A stretch of DNA of 64,000 nt from Babylonia areolata. Lineage: Eukaryota > Mollusca > Gastropoda > Neogastropoda > Buccinidae. The first letter of the stretch is position 1. Each line of letters begins with the position of its first letter. Of the stretch, positions 21,701 through 33,700 are shown in pieces. The stretch covers positions 21,259,265 through 21,323,264 of the forward strand of contig NC_134882.1 in NCBI RefSeq assembly GCF_041734735.1. Reading direction: 5' to 3'. The notes beneath the pieces were generated by a model that was not told the origin of the DNA, did no database searches, and worked only from the letters and a program-made list of their open reading frames with translations. Position numbers and translations under genes: made by a program.

Positions 21701-24693
21701 GCAATATGAGCCTGGAAACAAAAATTCTTTTGCAACTTTATTATGTGTAGAATGCAGGAAAAATAAATATGTGCAACAAAAGAAGGTAATTATATTTTTA
21801 ATCATCAATGTTTATAATTACCCACTATCAAAAATCGCTACGGTTATTCCCCATTGGCATGGGATTTCATAGGTGATTAGTGCTGAGCAAACTGGGGATA
21901 AGAGGGTTAAGTCTATCTTGCAGAAGCTGCAATGAGCATGTTTTCCACTCACTGCAGATGTTTTTTGTTTTTTTAATTATCAATGGTTCACTGCAGTATT
22001 TGGGAAGAAATTCCTGTTATCTCTCTTTGTTTTTGGCTTTCTCGACCCGCAACCCACTGTCTTTGCTCCGTTTCAAAAGAACAGTCTCACTGAGTAGCAA
22101 AGTTCAGCACCAGTCATTGTTCACTAGTCAAGCACAAGTGACATATTGTTTTGGCACACCCAAACAACTTCCACAATTCCACTCCAATGTGGTGAAAGGC
22201 CACTAAAGTGCTATTCTCTGAGACTGTTCGGTCATATTCTGGATGCCTGGAATTTCTTCGTTGCATATATATTTTTGTACATACCATTTTTCCAAAATAA
22301 GTCAATTCCTATGTGAACAGGCTTGCCTCCAGTATCTACAATACTATCCAATTACCTGGGTACATTTTTTTTTTAAAACCATGTAACTGCAGTCACAATA
22401 TTTAATTTCACATAAAAACCCTGTAGACACAAGCACTGGCAGTCAGAGCAAACTGGCTAACAGGCAAATCACCTTTTCCCGGGTGTTAAAAGTACAATTC
22501 TTTTGAGTGCCAAATGGTCTATTTGGTACTGAGAGATAGAAAATATGAATAAGAGTTTTCAGAAAATCAAAAGAGAGAGCAATGCAATACAGGAACATTT
22601 CTAAAACAGAATTTATAGAAGGTTCAGATACTAATCTTGATTGGAAAGCCTGCAGGTAATTTCAATATTCTCTTTCTGTCACCTTCAGAAACTGGTTCTA
22701 GATTGCATGCAACCCCTATTGCATGCATCAAACAAAGAAAGCCCTTGTTAGGTGGGTGTCTTGCAATCTATGTTAGCTGTAAAATGTATGTGTTCTTAAC
22801 ACACAGCAGCAACACAAATGAGATGTTGGTGGGCTACTTGCCTTCTCCAGCACCATAACCATAAATCTTTGACTGAGAAATGAAAGCAGCACACGTTTAG
22901 GATACAAGAATATCTTTGATTTGCTGGCACTTACATCACAGACAGAGCAGTGGTATCTGGTTTCCACATGTGCCTTGCAGCTGTTGCAGGTATAGACAAA
23001 ACTGTCCTTGCTTTGATTGTGCAGTTCATACAGGAACGCCAGGGAAGACAACTTGGCACGACGCAGAGAAGAAAACTCATAATGCTTTTCACGGGCAATT
23101 GTCAAGAATGCATCCCGTCCGTCCATCAAATCACAGCTCATTGGAGGGTCCGGGTCAGAGATTGGAGCAAGATTCATCGCTGTTTGCTGACTGTGCAACC
23201 GGATGACAAAGAAAACCTGAAGGAAAAAAAAAAAAAAAATAAAAAGCAAATAAAAATTTCTGAACAGACACTTAAGTTTAAAACTGATTCATCCAAACAC
23301 TAATGTGAGCAGGAATGATCCACTGAGTCCGTCTCTTACGTTCTTGTAGCTAGCAGATCTGGAACCCCCCTGCTTCCCCCCCAAAAAAAACCCAATAACA
23401 AACTTGATTTAATTGAACAGCGTTTTTATCAAAGTAAATTTATAGTAAACAAAAACAAACTTGTTAATTGAACAGTATTTTTATCAAATAAAAGTAAATT
23501 TATAGTAAACAAAAACAAACTTGTTTTAACTGAACAGTATTTTTATCAAACAAAAGTAAATTTGTAGTTCACTGAACAATCCAGTATTACAGACAGATCA
23601 AACCCTGTATAGGTGCTTGTGTAATTTGACTGGAAAAAGTATAACATCCAAAAGCAGTATCATCATCTTCTTAAATGTTACAAATGTGGGGAAACCAAGT
23701 CGTAATCATTTGCAAATTCAAACCTATTAATGTCCTGTTTAAAAAACAACAACCAAAAAACCCAACAAAAACAAAAAACGCAGAAACATTTGTCATTTCT
23801 GTCCCAAGTCTCATTTTAAATTAATCTAAATTCAAATCGTATCCCAAGTTACTATCAGTTTCTAGTTCATTCTAAGTTGAATGAAAATGTGTGCCAAGAA
23901 AATGTCTGTTTGCTGATGCTCCACAACTTACATCTCTGTGCTTCTCCATGGTGCTGTAGAGTTTTGTGGTGAGATCACAAGTTCCTTGTGGCATGCTGGT
24001 CTTCTTGGCTGCTTTACGCTGACTGCTCTTGCTTTTCACCTTCTTCTTCTGACCCTTCTTCTCCCCCTTTTTCTTGTCCAGCTCCAGCTTCAACACAGTC
24101 AGCAGACAGCATTAGACACACAGCCCCAGTTACATTGTGCTTATCTTTTAGAAACTCAGCCTGTAAAAGTGAAAGTATGGGTGGTATAAAAGTAAGCTGT
24201 GCTTGAAGTAATGAATGAATAAAACATAAAAACACATCAAAGTTACACCCTCACCAAAGAACACATATAGCAAAGACAGTATAGGCAAATAGCACTGCAG
24301 AATGGACAGCTAATGTCCTTTTGTCAAGGGTACACAAATAAGCAAAATTAAATTTTCCGTGCAGGAAATCATAAACAATGTCATGCATTTTTAGTTTTTT
24401 CAATGTTACAGGCATGAGATTTGGAAACTGTGATTGAGTCTGAAAGGTGGGGGCCACAGAAGACCCCAGCGGGGGTCAATGGGGCAACAACCTGGTAGAG
24501 GTCTGGGGGCTACCCCTGAAGCTACAGGTTTTTCTTAATTTCAAACCATAAAATCTGCACTTGAGGGCTACCAATGCCTCTGAGGTATTCCAACCCATAG
24601 AAGACAAAAATCAGTCCAATTCTTCCTAAACTGAAGTGTTTCTGCTTTAAAACCTGGAAGTCAGCCTTGGGGACATGATTTTCAAAATCTTGT

Positions 24694-24735
<42 letters not shown>

Positions 24736-27700
24736 ATGCAACTGTGTGTGTATGTGAGAAAGAGACAGACAAAGAGATTGAGAATGGGGGTCGGGCAGGA
24801 CATGGGAGGAAAGAGTAAAAGTTTGTATGTGTGCATGTAGTGCACTGCTTTAAATACAACTGTGTGTGTGTTAAACTCTTTGTGCGAGTGAGTGAGTGTG
24901 TGTGTGTGTGTGTATGCGTGTGTGTATGTGTGAGGCTGGGGAAGTCCAGGAGAGATTCCTCTGAAAATGGCTGGGGTCCAGGGTGGCAAGGCCCCATGGC
25001 CGAAAATGAAATTAGTGATTTGTCAGAGGTTTTGGGGGCCTCTCTTTGTGTGTGTGTGTGTGTGTGTGTTTGGTGTTTTCAAGGAAAATGTACTTAGCAC
25101 ACAAGTTTGCACTGTACCATTATAACTGACCATCAGGTCTCTTCACCTGTCGTCTCTGTTCCACTGACAGACATGTGTGTTGGTTTGGCCTCCGGAGCCA
25201 AATTTCAGTCGGAAAAATCTCATGCCTGAATGAAGACTACAAGAAAATTCAAAACAAAATGTACACTGTACTGGATTGCTCTTTGTCACAACAGATTTGT
25301 CTGTGTGAAATTTGGGCTCCTCTTCCCGGAGACAGTAAATCGCTACAGTACAGTGCCACCCTCCCCCAATGTGAGAGAGGGATTTGGTGCCATGCACTCA
25401 GATTCTTTCTAAAGTTTCCTAAGTGATGCGTTACCACAAAACCGCTAACCACTCCATGTCAAGACTGCTTAAACCAGTCAGTGAAAAAGAAAAACCAACA
25501 GAAATATAATGAATGAACTTACAGACTTGCTGTACTGTCTGCTGCATGTGTAAAGCAGATGTTGTCAGAGCTTATTCTGAGTGGTTTAAGAGTATTTGTG
25601 AAATCACTTGATGATGAAAAAAAGATTAATGTTAACAACCACCACCAAAAAAACCAAGCGTTTAAATGCACAGATAAAAGAACCATGAATCATAAATCCG
25701 GCCTACTGTTTCCGGGGTCTCCTCCACGGTGTCCATGGCAGCTTCTGCCTCAGCTGCAGCAGCCTCTGCCTCCTCCCGTTTCTTCTTCTCCTCTTCCTCC
25801 TGGTGCAGCTCCTTGATGCTCTCCTCAATCACGTTGGGCCAGAAGTCACCTTCAAAGTAGGGTATCTCTGTGGCACTTGCCAAGTTGGACTCTATGGCAT
25901 CCTTGAAGATATCCTGTGAACAAGAGGGTGCTGTTTAAACCCTTACTGGATTCTGTGCAGTTTGGGGAGTGTCAAAGAGTGGTTTCCGCCTATTAAAGAG
26001 TCCTTGTCTTACTCTGCTCTTTGTGATAGTTGATACTGACACTGTTGGTTATAGTGCAGTCAATCACATGGGGCAGTATCAGGACTGTCCACCTAAATCA
26101 AAAGTTCAAGCCAAAAACAACTGTCAGTAATAAAAACAACAAAAATAATACTGGTTGATTTTCTACAATATCTGAGGCCAGGGATATGGAAATAAAGACA
26201 CGGAAAGCACTGAAGAGAGGATTCCTCACCAGAAGTTGTGCGATTCATTTTTTAGATGAAGAAAATGAATCAAAAGGGTGCTTTCTGACTCACTTGTGTA
26301 AACAACCCGGTATTCGGTTGTCTGTGTGTGCGTGTGCGTTGTAAACTTTAACATTGCCATTTTCTCTGCAAATGCTTTGTCAGTTGACACCAAAATTGGC
26401 ATAAAAATATGAAAAATTCAGTTCTCTCCAGTCATCTTGTTTAAAACCACCACTGGGATGGGCACAAAAAAAAGAGAGAAAAAAACCCACATTATATGCA
26501 AACTGAATTTACTGTTATATTTATTTATTATTTTTCTTATTCTCTAAACTTGGCACTTTGATCTAATATTCTGACACAACGACAAGATCAGTCATTTTTA
26601 TCATTTTTGTTCAAACAGGGACTTCTTTTGCTAAACATGGAAGTTATATTTCTGGTGCATGTCTTTGGTGCAGATAGTAAAAAACGGAAATTAATCTGTA
26701 ATTAATGCTAGGGGGGTTAATTTGCTTTAAACTGATCTTTCTCATCTTAAATATTACATTTTGAAATTATACTCAATACATAAAATGCTTGTGTGTTTTA
26801 CTCTCAATGTACAGGGCTTTCACTATGTTCATTTGCCCAAGTGGTCTTTTTTGGAAAATACTAAAATCAATACTACAAGTGGACTTCATAGATCTACTGG
26901 CCGAGCCCTGAAGGTCATGGGCAAAAATCAATTGTGTACATATATTTATACATATTCAAAGCGCGTGCTCATATTCCTCACGAACGTGAAGAATGCCATT
27001 TTGTTTCAAGTTGTTGACCTGCCTGTTCAATCCTATATTCAATCGACAATACACGATAACATGTGATGAAAAGTTGGTGGAGGAGACCGTTAAATATTTA
27101 TTCAGAGAAAGATTTGTGAACGGCTCGTCACTTACTGGATTATGCCCAAAACTGCCATAAAAATATCAACAAAATCAGTTGCAATTCACAGTTGAAAATA
27201 ATAAACCATGAGAGTTAATACCCTTGATGAAACAAAAAAATTTCCAGTCTTGACTTTTCTCAAAACAAAATCCTTTTCACTTCAAACGACGTTTGGAAGT
27301 ACTTGTACTTGGCTCTACATGTTATTAGTTTAACAAAATACTCAAGTTTCATATCAACTTTAAGTTATAAAACTAGAATGAAGGGAAACTGAATCGACCG
27401 TGTCGTACATTCCCAGCGGGTGTAACTAAACTTATACATTTATCTAGATCCAGAGAAAACGGCTAAATGTTGCAGTGTGATTGTGGCCATGGCCATGTCT
27501 CCTTTACCGCGGACTTAAAAAGAATTTTTAATTGCCCTTAAAGATTTTCTGAATGCCCAAGACACACCAGAATAATATAATTTAAACAACGTTCTCACTG
27601 TGAATACCACAATCGATTTATCGCCCTTAGAAAAGCATGTTTAAATATTAAATTTTTGAAAGTCAGTTAAGGAGCCATGATAGTGTAATGGGTAAGACAG

Positions 27701-30700
27701 TTTCTTCTCACCCAAACACGCGGGGTTTGAATCTGCTGTAAGGATTTTTTTTTTTTTTAAACCTGAAGCTTTATAATATCAAATACAGAACACATTTTAA
27801 TGATAAGTTTGTTTTTTTTAAACATGTATCACAAGTGAGTCTTGAAGGCCTTGCCTCTCTTGTTTTTGTAGTATACACAAAATAATGACAATGGTTAACA
27901 GCATACAAATACGACTCATGGCTAGATATGTGCAGTTTAATTTTTGATCAACACTGTTGTCATTTTTTTTTTGTAGTTTTGTGCTTTCAAAGTTCTATCC
28001 CCATTAATTGTAAGCAAATAACTGAATCAGAAGTTAAGCAGGTTATCCAGCCCTCCCTCTCCACAACCACTTCATCTTCCTTTCTCCCTCTGATGTTAAG
28101 CATTCGGAACTCCTACAAAAACAGAGAAAAACAAAAATAACATGTTCATGCTTTGGACCCTAAAACAGATGTACACGCCTTGTAGTCAATGACGACCCGT
28201 TCAATGATGGCCTTGTCCAGCATCTTCTTGTACCAGTCTTGCAGTCGCTTGGGCTTGGGAATCTTCTGTTCTGGTGGGTGGCAGTGGAAAATGTAGTCAT
28301 CTCCCTCAGATGGTGGGCACGCCCAGATGTGAGCCATGGTGTAGCCCAGCTGCTTTGCATACTCCAAGTAACCAATGAGGATTTCATGGTACACAGCAGT
28401 CCGAAGCTGGCGAGGTCGGAAGAAGTGAACGCTGTCCAGGTATGAAATGTAGACACGTCTGAAACACAGGTAACATTCATTGTAAGAGAGCAGATCACAT
28501 TCATCGTCAAAGAACGGATCACATTACACCATCAAAATACTAATCACATTCATCGTCAGACAGCAGATCACATTTCACCTTCAAAATACTTATCACATTC
28601 ATCGTCAGACAGCAGATCACATTTCACCATCAAAATACTGATCACATTCATCGTCAGAGAACGGATCACATTTCACCATCAAAATACTGATCACATTCAT
28701 CGTCAGAGAGCAGATAACAGATCATATTGCAAATTCAGAATATAGATAATATTCACTATCAGACAGCAATATATTTCACAATCAGATTATAAAGATCACA
28801 TTCACTGTCAGAGTCACAACCATCAGTATGTCTGTTTTCAAGAGGAGCTAAATATTACAGAAACACCGAATCCTGCACAAATATTCAGATTTGAAAAAAA
28901 GTATTATCTATCTGTGGAAGAGAGCATTAAATCAAATACAGATGGATACGTGAGGGAATGATGACTGTGAGAATGTCCTCACAGATCTGAAACAATGTTG
29001 CTCCATTGTATGCAAAACAGTTCATTTTGCCCATTGATGTCACCCCAACAGAAACATAAATGTGGTTCTTCACTTCCTTGTAATTCTGAATGATGGAATA
29101 AATGTTCATTTTGTTACAATTACTACTGTCCATTTGACTACAATTATGTGAAAACTGACTGCCAAAATGTAACATTTCAACCAATACTGTCCATGTGACT
29201 ACAATTATGGGAAAACTAACAACCAAAATGTTATATTTAATAAGCATGACCGATCTGTCAAGTGTTAAAGACTGATGCAAACATTTGGCATCACTTATTA
29301 CTTCTCATGAATTCTCTCCTAGGATATTCTTCAACCCATGAATTCATCACATTAGCAAAAGCTTGACATACATCTTTATTAATCTGACAGGAAATTACAA
29401 GTACATTCAAAGGTTCGTCACTCACACCACACGGTCTCTCAGCCTACAGTCGAGTTTATATATATATATATGAACATGGCAAAAAAATAACTTGCAAGTG
29501 AAAAGGTTGAATTAAAACATGAAAGTGATAAAACTTAAAAGCTTGATTTATCACACAGTAAATTATAACATGTAGTTTAAGGTGGACCACTGCGTCATTT
29601 TTAGCTAATTTTTGTTTCTCAGGAACTACTAAAGATATGCTGCATGAAATTTGGTACACATACTCAGGATGTTAATATAGACATCTGTGCTAAGTTTGAA
29701 GATTATAAGTCAAACAGATATGAAGATATGATAATTTTATCATAAAAATACACACGGTTATTTGGCCCATTTGCAGCACTGAACACATGCATTACATAAT
29801 GATTCTCATCATTTCCACAGTTTGTTTTGACATCATTTAGTGCAATGATCACAAAAGCAGATGCCCATTGTCCACAAGCATTGTTCTCTGTCTTGTCAAA
29901 AACGCATAAAATTATGCATTCACGTTTGTATGCTTTAGTCACTTGCTATGAAAAAAACTACTAGAGGTAGAGAGTTCTAACTATGTTCATTGCACTCAGC
30001 ACACATTTTTACATCAGTGTGCCTAATTTTATGATAATATTTTCACTGTATCAATTGTTACACGTGGGCCACTGATGCACCTGCAGCAGAAATTCAACTT
30101 TTGAGAAAAACGCCTTCAAAGATTGTGTTGAGAACTCACAAACTGCAACCCATAGTTACACATTAAAAAAATAATACACAGGAAAATAGCACTTGGCCAA
30201 TATCACTAAGTGGTGAGAGAGAGTTTTTTTTCAGTTACTTGATTGTTCAAAATGCTCCTGGGGCGTATACTTCTCCCTCATCTGCCCGTCGATGTTCACG
30301 TTCCTGACGTCTCACAGTTTCAATTTTTTTCCTCTTTTGTTTTGCTCTGTCAGAGGATTTTCTGGTTGCTGTTTTGACCCTGAGCATATCTGATTTCTCT
30401 GCAAACATCTCTGCATTGCTCCCAGCCACAAGATCCAGTTCAGCAAGCACATCCAGAAGGGCGGTAGATCCCTTATTGTATCGCTGAACGCAGACTGCCA
30501 CAGCAGAGTGGACTGTACGGAGGCAGTGAAGCCATGTTTTTTGGTGCATGGGTCGTGGCATATTCACCATACCAAAAAAACGGCATAGCTGGGTGTAGCC
30601 AATCCCAGTTGCAGAAGCAGCAGCAACAAGGCGACGGTTGATGTCAAAACCTGTGTAGACAGTCCCCGTCTTCAGCGATGTCATGGTCTGTGTCCCTGGA

Positions 30701-33700
30701 ATCACAGCGCCACAGGAAACACACCTCACCTCCAGACTGCATGCTGACCCCATCCTCTTTGTCTCATCTTCAAATACAGAGACCTGAAAAAAAAATCAAA
30801 TGTGTGAGAATTGAAGGTACAAGAGAAAGAATGAGAGAGAGAGAGAGAAAGAGAGAGAATAAAGAGACTCAGACTGACAGTTTTTTTTACACACACACAC
30901 ATACACACACACTGACAGTATGTCAGACTCAGTAAAAATCCACAGAAATATTACTTGGAAAAGTATTTCAATACTTGAGAAAAATAAAAACTGCCTCTGA
31001 AAACAAAAATCAAAGAACTTGAAAAAAAAGAAGAAAAAAAAAAGAAGTAAATCAATGGGCTCACAAAAAAAGAAGAAAGGTATTCAGATGGCTTTTTTTC
31101 TTCTTTTTTTTGTTTTTTGCTATGAAACAAAACAAAAACTCCTGAAATAAAATAGAATACTATATTATATTTATTAAATATTATATATCTGTAGACTATT
31201 ATATTATTTTCCACAAACCTTTGATATGCATTTTCCACAATGAACTGACGACACCAAGCAGTCCAATGTTGACACATCAACGATGATGTTCTGTGAGGAC
31301 TGTGGCTGTCCCGAGCGAAGTTGTACTTCGGGAACTGATGCACTTTTTTTGGACGGTGGTTCTTCGTCTGAACTGGAGTCACTGTCACCCATACACACAT
31401 GTTTTCTGGTGAAAACGTCCAATTTTCTCTTCGAACTGAGAAGCGGCGTGCTTTCACTGACGCCGGTCGATGTCGAAGGCACCGCTAAGTCGGTCGCTGT
31501 TTCGGCAGACTTTTTTTCAGCTTGTGTTGTAATCTTTCGCTTTCTCTTCTTTTTGCCGAATGCAAAGACAGTCCTAAACTTCTTTCCAGCGTGTCTTGGC
31601 ATTGTCCGTGACTTTTAGTAGAAAATTTCGATCAAAATCTTAGGCAACTGGTGTGTCGATTGAAACCGTGATGAAAACAGACGCCATCTTGGAAAAAGTC
31701 ACATGACCGATTGGGCCAATGGGCTATTTTTTTTTTTACTCCAACAAGCCAATCAGAAACCTCGACTCAGCCACAACCCCTAAAAAATGCCTCTCGGGTT
31801 CCTTCGGATTTGCTCTTCGTGTGTTTCCGTGAGTGGAATTTTCCACAGGAAATGGCAATGAGAAGACAGACCGGTGAATGACCTTCACACTGATACCAAA
31901 CAAGATGGGGTTTCCAAACCAGATCGCGAGCACCAGGCTGTCCAAATTGATGCAAACTTCGAGTTTTTTGTCACATTCGCTCAAACTTCACACACACCCA
32001 GGTCAGAAAATGATTTTATTTGCAATGAAATCGGTCAAATTGAGCAAAATGGTTGACAGAAATGCAAAGAAGAGACATTGTTTGACCAAATACAAGTATA
32101 ATCCCAAAACACGTTTTTTTTTTTTTAATGATTTTTGGTGAAAAACCTATGCCGTGGTCCACATTAAGGAAAAACTAAGAGCTATTTCCAAAATAAGAGA
32201 CACTATGATAAAATTATCGTCATTAAAAATTCTTCAATGGCCGTTATGATATAAATAGTTCTATTTGATGTCTGATATTGTAACAGTCTATCCTAAGATG
32301 ACATAAGAGACAATTAAGAAGCTGTCAAAAGCCTGAGAAGGTGATAAATCAGAACCCAAACCTATTCATGTTTCTATTATTCAGATCAATTTCTAACCTT
32401 CTCCTGTCTTCAAAATATCTCACAGAGATCTATCGAGTCATTTTCATTATCCACATTTTCTGAAAATACATCTCATACACTATGAAAAACATTACTTACT
32501 GTTCCTGTATTGAACATACCTTGTGTTTGGAGACCGACAGGACGACCCATACTCTTGCACATGCATCCCAAAGAAGCACACGTCAGTCCCATCAATTTCC
32601 TCAAAGGCAAACATAGCTTTTGCTCGGTATGGGAAGCTCTCTGGAATTTCATTGCCAAATCTGAACACAAAAGCAAACAGAACAACACCAATGAATAAAT
32701 CAGTCTTACAATTAGCATAAATTCTACACAATCTGATACAACTGACTACCTCAAGTAAAAAGCATTTTCTAAGCATTATCAGTGAAACCTAAATCTCTAT
32801 CTTTATTATATCTATCAGTAAGTCAGTAACAGTGTGTATAGTGACAACTGTACAAACGACAATTTTCAAACTATCTTTCCTATTATCTGTAATTTATTGT
32901 AAAACTGACAATGTTCAAACTGTTACCTTTCTTATTTATTGTATTTTACTGTAAAACTGACAATTTTCAAACCGTTACCTTTCTCATTTACTGCATTTTA
33001 CTGTAAAACTGACAATTTTCAAACCGTTACCTTTCTTATTTACTGTATTTTACTGTAAAACGGACAATTTTCAAACTGTTACCTTTCTTATTTACTGTAT
33101 TTTACTGTAAAACTGACAATGTTCAAACTGTTACCTTTCTTATTTACTGTATATTACTGTAAAACTGACAATGTTCAAACTGTTACCTTACTTATTTACT
33201 GTATTTTATGTGAAAACCCCCCCCCCCGACAATGTTCAAACTGTTACCTTTCTTATTTACTGTATTCTACTGTAAAACTGACAATTTTCAAACCGTTACC
33301 TTTCTTATTTACTGTATTTTACTGTAAAACCGACAATGCTCAACCTGTTACCTTTCTTATTTACTTTATTTTACTGTAAAACTGACAATTTTCAAACCGT
33401 TACCTTTCTTATTTACTGTATTTTACTGTAAAACTGACAATTTTCAAACTGTTGCCTTTTCTTATCTAGTGTATTTTACTGTAAAACTGACAATTTTCAA
33501 ACTGTTACCTTTCTTATTTACTGTATTTTACTGTCAAATTGGCAATTTTCAAACCCTGTTACCTTTCTCATTTACTGTATTTTACGGTAAAACTGACAAT
33601 TTTCAAACTGTTACCTTTCTTATTTACTGTATTTTACAGTAAAACAATTTTCAAACTGTTACCTTTTTTTCTGTATTTTACTGTAAAATTGACACTTTTC

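Larger units (their letters stand above)
29577..32167 (-). mobile_element. TTAA-flanked DNA transposon carrying a two-exon gene (Kolobok-like?)
   Basis: The 2.59-kb element has TTAA at both edges. Its inverted ends are GGTGGACCACTGCGTCA at the left and, read inward, TGTGGACCACGGCATAG at the right (12 of the first 15 bases agree). Inside, on the minus strand, is a two-exon frame related to animal transposase-like proteins that databases call Mutator-like. TTAA duplications are used by the piggyBac and Kolobok superfamilies, not by classical Mutator elements (8-11 bp), so Kolobok is the better guess. It sits in a CBP intron in the same orientation as CBP. Confidence 0.75.

Noticed and set aside
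27668-27745. Functional tRNA gene on the plus strand
   Set aside because: Box-like words only; the acceptor and T stems do not pair.
30678-30935. Plus-strand open frame over the two-exon gene
   Set aside because: Shadow of the minus-strand exon 2 and adjacent GA/CA simple repeats.
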